Part shown: piece by piece, positions 39,101-44,447 of the stretch
Position numbering within the stretch: position 1 is the first letter of the stretch
How the letters are laid out: every line of letters starts with the position of its first letter
NCBI RefSeq assembly: GCF_000733855.1
Contig: NZ_JPOJ01000001.1
Span: 3,117,001-3,181,000 of the forward strand
Source: Methylomicrobium agile
GTDB lineage: Bacteria; Pseudomonadota; Gammaproteobacteria; Methylococcales; Methylomonadaceae
Length of the DNA stretch: 64,000 bases
Direction of reading: 5' to 3'
Notes under the pieces: model-generated
Database searches by the model: none
Told to the model about the DNA's origin: nothing
What the model saw: the letters and a program-made list of their open reading frames with translations, nothing else
Position numbers and translations under genes: made by a program

Positions 39101-40067
39101 TGGGGGTGTTGACCTGAAACTCGCTGCCCAAGGCATTGCCGTCGGCGTCGTAGCGCTGGCCGTAGATGCCCCAGTCGCTGCCGTCCTGGCCCAGAGACAC
39201 CCAGGTCACCAGGTAGCCGCCGTCATTCAGCGCGGTGACGGCGGGAGACAGTTGATTGTTAGTCGTGGTGGTGTTGACCTGAAATTCGTTGCGCACGCCG
39301 GTGCTGCCCACGCCAATATCGCGATCGGCAAACCGCAAGGTTTGAATGCCGAACAGCGTATCCGTGCCTTCGTCGCCGTCGGCTGGATTCTGGTCGCGTA
39401 CTTGCAGGCTGCCGTCGCCAAGGGCGGCGATTTGGTAGTCGGCCAAGTTGCCGGCAAATACCGCGACATCCTCGCCCAAACCGCCTTGCAGAAGGTCGTC
39501 GCCCAGGCCGCCGGTCAAGATATCGTCGCCGTCGGTGCCGGTGAGCGTGTCGTTTCCGTCGGTGCCGGGGATGTCCAGCAACAGGCCGCCATAGGGCAGC
39601 GCCAGGCTGGCGGTTTCCACCGGGCCGGTCGCCGCTTCCAGTCGCCAATCGCCGCCCAGTTCGGCCGCGCCGGTCAGGTCGGTCGATGCCGCGACGTCCG
39701 CCCCGGTCAATTGCGCGAGCCGTTCGATGAACGCCTGCCCGGCATCGCCCTGGGCCACGTCGCAGCCGTAGAGCAGCAGGTCGCCGCCGGCGGTCAAATG
39801 GCCGCCGATTTCGGCCAGTTGCGCGGCATGATCCGCCAGGTTGCCGCCGTTCAGGACGCCGGCGCCCAGGGTCAGCGATCCCGGCGAGCCGTGCGACACG
39901 ATGTCGATCGCGTCCAGCGCGGGCCGGTTTTGCAGGGCCTGGGCGATTTGTTCGAGGCCGTCCCGGTTCGGATCGAGCACGATGGCGTCGACACCGTCCG
40001 GCAGGGCGGCGATCAGGGCTTGATAATTGCCGATACGGGCGTCGATAAAGGCGATACGAAGGCTCAT
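30171..40067 (-). CDS. Giant RTX/cadherin-type secreted protein with DUF4347 N-terminus
   Basis: 3298 residues, start ATG with AAGGA upstream. Order: DUF4347 (about 1-168, VSHGSPGSL and LLLYGCDVAQG), RTX nonapeptides (about 172-205), seven 54-residue units (262-641, core GGYLVTW...IYGQRYDADG), RTX nonapeptides (about 650-715), seven more such units (789-1171), cadherin/VCBS-like domains (1180-1505), twelve cadherin-like repeats of about 105 residues (1506-2769, core APVFTSGATATAIAENSGAG), a TSP3/EF-like Asp-rich linker (DDDNDG, GDGNGDG), a beta-rich segment, then two C-terminal RTX groups (about 2990 and 3180) and a short tail. There is no signal peptide; DUF4347 plus RTX points to type I secretion. 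Likely a calcium-stiffened surface adhesin. No T1SS genes are adjacent. Confidence 0.87.
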   Translation of the reverse strand: MSLRIAFIDARIGNYQALIAALPDGVDAIVLDPNRDGLEQIAQALQNRPALDAIDIVSHGSPGSLTLGAGVLNGGNLADHAAQLAEIGGHLTAGGDLLLYGCDVAQGDAGQAFIERLAQLTGADVAASTDLTGAAELGGDWRLEAATGPVETASLALPYGGLLLDIPGTDGNDTLTGTDGDDILTGGLGDDLLQGGLGEDVAVFAGNLADYQIAALGDGSLQVRDQNPADGDEGTDTLFGIQTLRFADRDIGVGSTGVRNEFQVNTTTTNNQLSPAVTALNDGGYLVTWVSLGQDGSDWGIYGQRYDADGNALGSEFQVNTPTAGDQLSPAVAALNDGGYLVTWRSNQNGSDWDIYARRYDADGNALGSEFRANTTTANDQYAPAVAALNDGGYLVTWMSYGQNGSDWDIYARRYDADGGTVGSEFQVNTTTTNNQMHPAVTALNDGGYLVTWQSNQNGSDWDIYAQRYNADGSAQGNEFQINTTTTNNQTNPTVTVLNNGGYLVTWESEQSGSGLDIYARRYDANGTSQDDEFLINTTTANDQSAPAVTALNDGGYLVTWMSLNQNGSDWDVYGQRYDADGNAVGVEFRANTTTADNQLYPAVAALNDGGYLVTWQSNIQDGSGTGIYGQRYDVDGQPFGSPKLIGSPENDSLSIAADTALPVMLLGEAGSDMLGGGSGNDILEGGAGDDTLHGGLGDDTLEGGAGDDILSGGGGNDRLLGGPGEDIAQYAGNRADYQFSLDPQGHVTVRDIHMDDGDEGTDTLLDDLTLRFADGDYIATPQIRGGEFQVNTTTANSQAYPAVAVLNDGGYLVTWISYGQDGSGYGIYGQRYDADGNALGDEFRANTTTTSDQVAPAVAALKDGGYLIIWTSWNQDGSDYDIYAQRYDANGDPQDEEFRVNTTTASDQHDPAVAVLNDGGYLIIWTSWNQDGDSGGIYGQRYDADGSALGDEFRVNITTANDQSAPAVAALNDGGYLVTWMSYGQDGSGYGIYGQRYGADDTPQESEFLVNTTINDYQSYPAVTVLNNGYLVIWTSFGQDGSDYGIYGQRYNADGDPQGNEFRVNTATDYGQIYPAVTALDDGGYLVTWMSIGQDGSDSGIYGQRYDANGDPQDEEFRVNTTTANSQSLPAVAALNDGGYLVTWQSQNQDGDGSGIYGQRYGADGNPVESVVQVTLNHAPAAAPVALGSAVEDSPGVTITAAQLLDGASDEDGDTLQITALSLNDPTQGQLTAEPNGISWTFVPAANLNGPVGFSYAVSDGHAAFAGSSASLTLTPVNDAPSGTDKTVTVPEDGSHAFTAADFGLTDPNDTPPNSLLAVKIATLPAAGSLTLDGAAVTAGQTIVAGDLGKLAYAPAANANGTGYASFTFQVQDNGGAANGGVDLDGTPNTLTVNVTPVDDAPSLADASRSIDENSANGTLVYDVNDSLTGTDLDSDGQAITYGITAGNSSGGFAIEASTGKITVADGTKLDFETQPSFTLTVTASDGALSDTATITVNLDNLDEVAPVFTSGTTATAIAENSGAGQVVYNAAANDPATDGGPSNPLVYSLSGADAAALTINGNTGEVTLIDDPDFETKPSYSFTVVATDAAGNAATQAVTLAVNNMDEVAPVFTSGATAAAIAENSGAGQMVYTATTTDNPDGSHPSDGPSTRTYSLSGADAAALTINGNTGAVTLTGNPNFEAKPSYSFTVVATDAAGNAATQAVTLAINNVDEVAPVFTSGATATAIAENSGAGQVVYTATTTDNPDGSHPSDGPSARTYSLSGADAAAFTIDSETGEVTLTGNPNFEAKPSYSFTVVATDAAGNAATQAVTLAINNVDEVAPVFTSGATATAIAENSGAGQVVYTATTTDNPDGSHPSDGPSARTYSLSGADAAALTINGNTGAVTLTGNPNFEAKPNYSFTVVATDAAGNAATQAVTLAVNNVDEVAPVFTSGATAAAIAENSGAGQVVYTATTTDNPDAGHPNDGPSARTYSLSGADAAALTINGNTGAVTLTGNPNFEAKPNYSFTVVATDAAGNAATQAVTLAVNNVDEVAPVFTSGATAAAIAENSGAGQMVYTATTTDNPDGSHPNDGPSARTYSLGGADAAAFTIDSETGEVTLIGNPDFETKAGYSFEVTATDAAGNAATQAVTLAVNNLDEVAPVFTSDTTAAAITENSGAGQVVYTAQATDAGQPSAPLVYSLDGADAAAFSIDENSGEVTLIDDPDFETKSSYSFTVVAIDTAGNAATQTVTLAISNVDEVAPVFTSGATAAAIAENSGAGQVVYTAAANDPATDGGPSNPLVYSLGGADAAALTIDAETGEVTLTADPNFEIKAGYSFEVTATDAAGNAATQTVTLAVNNVDEVAPVFTSGATATAIAENSGAAQVVYRAQATDDPDTEHPGDGPSIPLAYSLGGADAAAFSIDENSGEVTLIDDPDFETKSSYSFTVVAIDTAGNAATQTVTLAINNLDEVAPVFTSGATATAIAENSGAGQVVYTAAANDPATDGGPSNPLVYSLGGADAAALTIDAETGEVTLTADPNFEIKAGYSFEVTATDAAGNAATQTVTLAVNNVDEVAPVFTSGATATAIAENSGAAQVVYRAQATDDPDTEHPSDGPSIPLVYSLGGADAAAFSIDENSGEVTLIDDPNFEAQAGYSFEVIATDTAGNTAIRTVALAIDDLNEAPVFTSGTTASVAENSPPSTVVYTAIASDPDAGQTLTYSLDGSDAGLLEIDAESGAVTLKTIPDFETRNSYRFTVIATDNASIALNASQAVILTVTNVPESDDDNDGVPTEIEMNVPVLADGNGAMVAGDGNGDGVADSRQTNVLSQAVLNTPTAVSHSDGALPVYVTLVADSNAGKANVTGPSASRITEFEQLDAPADFPDAGAIPLGLFGFSATTQEEGGTETFSLYLDDDIHVNGYWKKDAQGTWVNLASAAYGGAMTTEGDKTRLDFQITDGGEFDSDGLANGVIRDPGAPAFLPPLGQLINDNNKGNHVYGENGRNDVLLGNNGNDHLFGGSGDNWLVGGKGKDTYHFSATDRVAGGMDRIVDDNGSLIAFDSALLSQLKLNGTALSQLTGGKNGLGSVIDANNGLAFKDGILQVDANGDGVFNADDDFQVRFYNRTADTLRFDTNKDLLILNGKGPKAALPMTGSPQSDTLIGDNKANDLNGGAADDILYGAGGRDKLTGGKGADMLVGGAGRDLYYWAAADLEANGHDRLIDGKGSRLGFDAAILSQLKLGGQALSDITARKVAIGATLNDDNGVAYRNGVLQMDLNGNGSFDDGDFQIEIVGTTPLKGLVFDGALDVIKLV
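31761..35552 (-). repeat. Twelve tandem cadherin-like coding repeats (about 321 bp)
   Basis: Within the giant gene. Neighbouring units are nearly identical at DNA level; five successive units keep an exact 321-bp period (33820, 34141, 34462, 34783, 35104). In addition a two-unit block of 636 bp is duplicated (for example GGAATCGATGGACCATCGC at 32251 and again at 32887). Such identity implies recent expansion by recombination. Confidence 0.88.
36556..37703 (-). repeat. Seven-unit coding repeat block 2
   Basis: Seven units of about 54-55 codons in the giant gene (residues 789-1171), each with F.VNTTT..Q..PAV..LNDGGYLVTW and a D-rich IYGQRYDADG end. It mirrors the block at 38146-39284. Confidence 0.85.
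38146..39284 (-). repeat. Seven-unit coding repeat block 1
   Basis: Seven units of about 54 codons in the giant gene (residues 262-641), same consensus as block 2. Each block is preceded by an RTX stretch and by a related segment (NLADYQ/NRADYQ, then GDEGTDTL and LRFAD), so the whole RTX-linker-seven-unit cassette is duplicated. Confidence 0.85.
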
Positions 40068-40111
40068 TGGGGGGGTTCCTTATTCAATGATTGGGTACAG
40101 GGGATGGAGTA

Positions 40112-40253
40112 ATGTCGTTAAGTTAAGAGGAGGAATTCGTCATTCCGGCAAGGAATGCCGGAATCCAGGCGCCAGGGATGGCGAGCTTCAATACATCCCT
40201 GTAGTCTGGATCTCGGCAATCCGTGCCGAGATGACGGCTTAATTTAACGGCAT
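40112..40253. mobile_element. MITE-like element with 15-bp terminal inverted repeats
   Basis: 142 bp bounded by ATGTCGTTAAGTTAA and the inverse TTAATTTAACGGCAT (13 of 15 matching). The interior is palindromic, with GTCATTCCGGCA...TGCCGGAATCCAG opposite CTGGATCTCGGCA...TGCCGAGATGAC, a motif type widespread as small non-autonomous repeats. It encodes nothing and lies just upstream of the giant gene start. Confidence 0.65.
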
Positions 40254-40365
40254 TGGGAATGAGGGTGTCGGCAAGCGGCTGTTTTCGCTTGCGGCGGTTA
40301 TCGTTGCTGTTTTTTTTGTCGCACATGGAGAAACGTCTTCTAACGGTAGAAATAACATGGAGCTT

Positions 40366-40880
40366 GTTAATTTATTTCATGGCATGCGAGCCTGTCATCG
40401 GTCATTTGACTGAAATGTTTGCCGAAGATAGCTGTAGCCGCGTAGGTCGGGCACGTTTTTTTGTGCCCGACATGGCCGGGGTTCAATAGGGTGGCGGCTC
40501 CAGGTTGTTGCAATAGCGAAGCAAGATTGCCGCCTATCGTCGGGCAACGATGAAGCTGTTGCCCGACCTACTCGGCTACCCGGCTAATTTATTTCATGGC
40601 ATGCGAGCCTGTCATCGGTCATTTGACTGAAATGATCGAGTAGGTCGGGCACGTTTTTTTGTGCCCGACATGGCCGGGGTCCAATGGGGTGGCGGCTCCA
40701 GGTTGTTGCAATAGCGAAGCAAGATTGCCGCCTATCGTCGGGCAACGATGAAGCTGTTGCCCGACCTACTCGGCTACCCGGCTAATTTATTTCATGGCAT
40801 GCGAGCCTGTTATCGGTCATTTGACTGAAATGATCGAGTAGGTCGGGCACGTTTTTTTGTGCCCGACGCTACCCGGCAGT
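40366..40880. repeat. Tandem array of B-type palindromic units
   Basis: Three successive copies of a unit starting TAATTTATTTCATGGCATGC and continuing into the B unit (GTCGGGCAC-T-rich loop-GTGCCCGAC, then GTCGGGCAAC...GTTGCCCGAC). Copies begin near 40367, 40584 and 40783, giving a period of 216 then 199 bp; the third copy is cut short at about 40867. Copies two and three are almost identical. No gene is present here. Confidence 0.8.
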
Positions 40881-40991
40881 CGTGTCGGCAAATCCACCTT
40901 ACGTTTTACGTTGCTGCTCGAATTATAAAAATGCCGCGAGTTTGCTACAATCAAGCCAGACTTGGTATTTCACCCATGGGATGTGTTTTTT

Positions 40992-41384
40992 ATGGCTGTA
41001 CATGAAAAAATTCGCCTGCTCAGACAGTTGAAAGGCTGGTCGCAGGAAGAGGCGGCCAGTAAGCTGGAAATGTCGCCGAACGGTTACGGCAGTATCGAGC
41101 GCGGCGAAACGGACGTGAATTTGTCGCGGCTCGAGCAGATTGCCGCCTTGTTCGGCATCAAGCTCGTGGATTTGCTGGAGCTAAATGAAAAAAATGTTTT
41201 CAACCAGACTGGCACGCATAACAAGCAGGGCAATTGGTACATCGGTGAGTCCTCGCCCGAATCCATGCACTTGCAAGTCGAGCTGGAAAAACTGCAATTG
41301 CTCGTCGAGCAGAAAGACAAAGAAGTGGCGTATTTGAAAGAAATTATCGATTTGCTGAAGGCGCCCAGAAACGGTAAATCATGA
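40992..41384 (+). CDS. XRE-family helix-turn-helix regulator with C-terminal coiled coil
   Basis: DNA-binding protein of 130 residues from the ATG at 40992 (MAVHEKIRLLRQLKGWSQEE); a TTG ten codons upstream is less likely. The HTH_3/XRE domain spans about 5-60 with SQEEAASKLEMSPNGYGSIE as the helix-turn-helix and LSRLEQIAALFGI after it. A short linker leads to a coiled coil (about 97-122, LQVELEKLQLLVEQKDKEVA) for dimerisation. It stands alone between repeat arrays with no toxin or phage gene beside it, so the target is unknown. Confidence 0.85.
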   Translation: MAVHEKIRLLRQLKGWSQEEAASKLEMSPNGYGSIERGETDVNLSRLEQIAALFGIKLVDLLELNEKNVFNQTGTHNKQGNWYIGESSPESMHLQVELEKLQLLVEQKDKEVAYLKEIIDLLKAPRNGKS

Positions 41385-41458
41385 TGACTTCCGGACGTTG
41401 CATGTTCTTGTTTTTTCGATGGATGGGTTTCGGCTGGCGCCTTTACCCGTGCTACGCG

Positions 41459-41530
41459 CTGTCATTAAGTTAAGAAAAATGGAGTCCAAAGCTTGCTTTG
41501 GAAAATCAACCAAAGCAAGCTTTGGACTCC
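41459..41530. repeat. Perfect 21-bp stem hairpin element
   Basis: CTGTCATTAAGTTAAG left end, then arms at 41481-41501 and 41510-41530 (GGAGTCCAAAGCTTGCTTTGG and its exact complement) with an 8-base loop. The left end resembles the terminal repeat of the element at 40112 and the start of the element at 28923. Confidence 0.75.
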
Positions 41531-42190
41531 ACGCGAGCTCTTGTAGGGCGGATTCGCCTTTAGGCAATCCGCCTCCGCTTTGAAGGCTATTGGCGTTTTG
41601 CTATCGCGAAAACGCCCTACAGCAGGTAGCCGAGTAGGTCGGACACGCTTTTTGTGCCCGACATTGCAGGGTTTCAATTGAGTAGCGGCTGCGGATTGTC
41701 GCAATAGCGAGGCAAGATTGCCACCGAATGTCGGGCAACGATGGGACTGTTGCCCGACCTACCCGGCTCCACGCGAGCTCTTGTAGGGCGGATTCGCCGT
41801 TAGGCAATCCGCCTCCGCTTTGAAGGCTATTGGCGTTTTGCTATCGCGAAAACGCCCTACAGCAGATAGCCGCGTAGGTCGGGCACGTTTTTTTGTGCCC
41901 GACATGGCCGGGGTTCAATGGGGTGGCGGCTGCGGATTGTCGCAATAGCGAGGCAAGATTGCCACCGAATGTCGGGCAACGATGGGACTGTTGCCCGACC
42001 TACCCGGCTATTGGCGTTTTGCTATCGCGAAAACGCCCTACAGCAGATAGCCGCGTAGGTCGGGCACGTTTTTTTGTGCCCGACATGGCCGGGGTCCAAT
42101 GGGGTGGCGGCTCCAGGTTGTTGCAATAGCGAAGCAAGATTGCCGCCTATCGTCGGGCAACGATGAAGCTGTTGCCCGACCTACTCGGCT
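41531..42190. repeat. Array of composite A+B palindromic repeats
   Basis: Two full A+B units (about 41541-41767 and 41782-42008) and a third lacking most of A (42009-42190). A: GTAGGGCGGATTCGCC/GGCAATCCGCC plus TGGCGTTTTGCTATCGCGAA; B: TAGGTCGGGCAC, T-run, GTGCCCGACA, then GTCGGGCAACGATG/TGTTGCCCGACCTAC. Units are over 90 percent identical by eye. Several overlapping short frames exist but change with each unit, so this is not coding. Confidence 0.8.
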
Positions 42191-42318
42191 ATATCGGCAG
42201 CAGCGGCCGGGTCTCGGAAGTGCTTAACCGCAAGCGTCCGTTGAGTTTAAGGATGATTAAGCGCTTGCACGACGGGTTGCATATTCCTTATGAGAGATTG
42301 CTGACCGAGAGCGCGTAG
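42190..42318 (+). pseudogene. HigA-type antitoxin 3' remnant
   Basis: A 42-codon tail, YIGSSGRVSEVLNRKRPLSL and on to HDGLHIPYERLLTESA plus stop, matches the C-terminal half of HigA/XRE antitoxins (recognition helix of the HTH and the IPxxxL end). No start or N-terminal half exists: immediately upstream is the terminus of the last palindromic repeat. No HigB toxin is adjacent. It is followed directly by a GGCGGAAC/GTTCCGCC stem. Confidence 0.65.
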
Positions 42319-42346
42319 GGCGGAACGCGCTAGCGGTTCCGCCATA
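42319..42346. repeat. Short palindrome GGCGGAAC-GTTCCGCC
   Basis: Same stem and loop (GCGCTAGCG) as at 30086-30112. It lies directly after the HigA remnant and could act as a terminator-like structure, but no T-run follows closely. Confidence 0.5.
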
Positions 42347-42384
42347 AGGGCTTTTTCCCTTCTATTTATCTAATCTCTAAACAA

Positions 42385-42930
42385 TCAATACGCCTGCGGC
42401 TCAAATTTCTCCGGCGTGTCCATCTCGAAGACGCTGTCATGGATGCGCGCGACATAAAGCCCTTCACTGAGCGCGCGCTCGCGTAACGCCGGCGTCATGT
42501 CGACCGCCGCCAGAATGCCGTAGACCGTTTTGTTTTTATGCTCGGGAAAATAGTCGCGGAAGCGTTTCAGCAAAGTCAGGATTTGGCTGATCGCTTCTTC
42601 GCGCACATGGCTTTTGACTTCGACCACGTAGGCGCGATTGAGCTCGCCGTTGGTGTAGGCCAGCACGTCGATTTCGATGTGTTCGCCGCCTTTGCTGACG
42701 CGCACGCTGGGGCTGACGACCTCCATGCCGAAACGTTCGCGCAGGATTTTTTCCATCGACGGCAACGCCAAACCTTCGGTAAAGCTGCCGAATTTTTCTC
42801 CCAAGCCGCCGATTTGCTTGCCGAGTTCCTTGAGTTTGCGGTCGGTTTCTTGAAACTTGCGGTCGGTTTCTTTTTGCGATTCGGCCACTTCCCGCAAAAT
42901 GGCCCAGATGTCTTCAGCCGGTGTGGACAT
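42385..42930 (-). CDS. DUF3782-like protein, PD-(D/E)XK nuclease fold predicted
   Basis: Protein of 181 residues. An N-terminal helical, heptad-rich part (about 8-50, DRKFQETDRKLKELGKQIGG) is followed by an alpha/beta domain with the nuclease-like arrangement HIEIDVLAYT and AYVVEVKSHVREE (Asp, then Glu-x-Lys), and later VYGILAAVDM. DUF3782 proteins have this coiled-coil plus restriction-endonuclease-like layout and occur often in cyanobacteria and methanotrophs; their role is unknown. No Shine-Dalgarno is evident. It borders the repeat island and lies 60 bp downstream of the nuo operon end on the same strand. Confidence 0.75.
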   Translation of the reverse strand: MSTPAEDIWAILREVAESQKETDRKFQETDRKLKELGKQIGGLGEKFGSFTEGLALPSMEKILRERFGMEVVSPSVRVSKGGEHIEIDVLAYTNGELNRAYVVEVKSHVREEAISQILTLLKRFRDYFPEHKNKTVYGILAAVDMTPALRERALSEGLYVARIHDSVFEMDTPEKFEPQAY

Positions 42931-42989
42931 GGAGGTTTAACTCAGTGGAAAAATAAGGGTTTGCACTATAACACATTTTCGCGTTTGGG

Positions 42990-44447
42990 TTATTTGCCGA
43001 AAATATCTGCTACGGCGCGAATAGAATGGATAAGAGACTCGGGAAGAATTCCGAACCAGACCAGCAACAGGCTTAAAACGGCAAGCGTTAGGGCGGATAA
43101 CTGTTCGCCGGGCATTGTTCGAAGTTCGGTTTCTTTTCCTTCATCCTCCTCCGTAGACATCGTCACGATAATCCTGAGATAGTAGAAAAGCCCCAGCCCG
43201 CTGCCGACGATGACCGCCGCCAGCAAGCCCCAGAGCTTTCCGTCGGCGCCGCTGGCGAAAATATAGAATTTGCCGATGAAGCCGGCGGTCAAAGGAATTC
43301 CGGCCAGCGACAGCAGCATCAGCGTAAACGTGCCGGCCAGCCAGGGGCGCCGCCAGAATAAGCCCCGGTAAACGGCTATATCGCCGGCTTCCCGATCCGC
43401 CGAAGAAAGCACCGACACGACGCCGAACGCGCCGATCGTGGTGATGAAATAGGCGACCAGATAAAAGCCCACCGATTCCACGACCAAAGGCTTGGCAATC
43501 CGCGCGCCGGCGATGAAGGCGACCAGGAGATAGCCCATGTGGGCGATCGACGAATAGGCCAGCAGGCGCTTGACGTTCTTTTGCAGCAGCGCCAGCAGGT
43601 TGCCGCCCAGAATCGACAGGACCGCGATGAAGCCGAGCACCGGCTGGAGCGGCGTGTACGCGTAGCTGCCGGTCTCGGCGAACAGGCGCAGCAGCAGCGC
43701 GAAAACGGCCCCTTTCGAGACGGTCGCGATAAAAGCGGTGACCGGCGCGGGTGCGCCTTCGTAGACGTCCGGCGTCCACAAATGGAACGGCACCAACGAC
43801 AGTTTGAAACCGAGTCCGGCCACGATCAGCACGATTCCGCTCAACACGACGGTGTTCATTGCCGGTTGGGACAGGATAAAGCGATTCATGCCGTTGAAGC
43901 TCAATTCGCCGCTTTGTGCGTAAAGGAATGCGATGCCCATCAGCAGAAAGGCGGAAGACACGCCGGACAATATCAGATATTTGATCGCGGCTTCGAGCGG
44001 GCGCAATTGATTGACCGGATAGCCGATTAGCGTGAACAACGAAATGCTCAGTATTTCGAGCCCCAGAAAAAAGGCCGCGAAATGGCTGCTGGCGGCCAGC
44101 ACCGAGCCGCCGAGCAGCGCGGTGACGAGCAGCAGCGGAAGTTCTTCGTTTTCGCCGCCGCGTTCCTTGAAATAATCATGACATAGGCCCAGCACCGCAA
44201 GACCTGCGCACAGCAGCAAGGCGATAAAGAACAGCGCGTAATCGTCTATCCGCAGCAGCGGAGTTACTTGTGCCGGAGCCTGCTGTCGGGCCGGAGCGAG
44301 CAACAGCAGCGAGATCACGATGCCGGCGCCCGCAATCCCGTTAATCAGCGCTAAATTCCGTTTGACCGCGATCGCGAGCATCGCGGCAACGGCCGTGACG
44401 GTCATTGCCAGAAAAGGCGCCAGAGCGATCAGCGAACCGAGTTTCAT
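42990..44447 (-). CDS. nuoN: NADH-quinone oxidoreductase subunit N
   Basis: Antiporter-like membrane subunit of complex I (485 residues). The start at 44447 (MKLGSLIALAPFLAM) has AGGAGA upstream; longer frames overlap nuoM. About 14 helices, with the conserved SLVPFHLWTPDVYEGAP and the Lys in RLLAYSSIAHMGYLL, part of the proton channel. Its start shares one base with the nuoM stop (TGATG). Last gene of the nuo operon; its product closes the membrane arm next to NuoM. Confidence 0.95.
   Translation of the reverse strand: MKLGSLIALAPFLAMTVTAVAAMLAIAVKRNLALINGIAGAGIVISLLLLAPARQQAPAQVTPLLRIDDYALFFIALLLCAGLAVLGLCHDYFKERGGENEELPLLLVTALLGGSVLAASSHFAAFFLGLEILSISLFTLIGYPVNQLRPLEAAIKYLILSGVSSAFLLMGIAFLYAQSGELSFNGMNRFILSQPAMNTVVLSGIVLIVAGLGFKLSLVPFHLWTPDVYEGAPAPVTAFIATVSKGAVFALLLRLFAETGSYAYTPLQPVLGFIAVLSILGGNLLALLQKNVKRLLAYSSIAHMGYLLVAFIAGARIAKPLVVESVGFYLVAYFITTIGAFGVVSVLSSADREAGDIAVYRGLFWRRPWLAGTFTLMLLSLAGIPLTAGFIGKFYIFASGADGKLWGLLAAVIVGSGLGLFYYLRIIVTMSTEEDEGKETELRTMPGEQLSALTLAVLSLLLVWFGILPESLIHSIRAVADIFGK

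Noticed and set aside
40366-42318. Regular repeats considered as a CRISPR array
   Set aside because: Units are 140-230 bp palindromic modules with no short repeat/unique spacer pattern; inter-unit sequences are themselves repeated.
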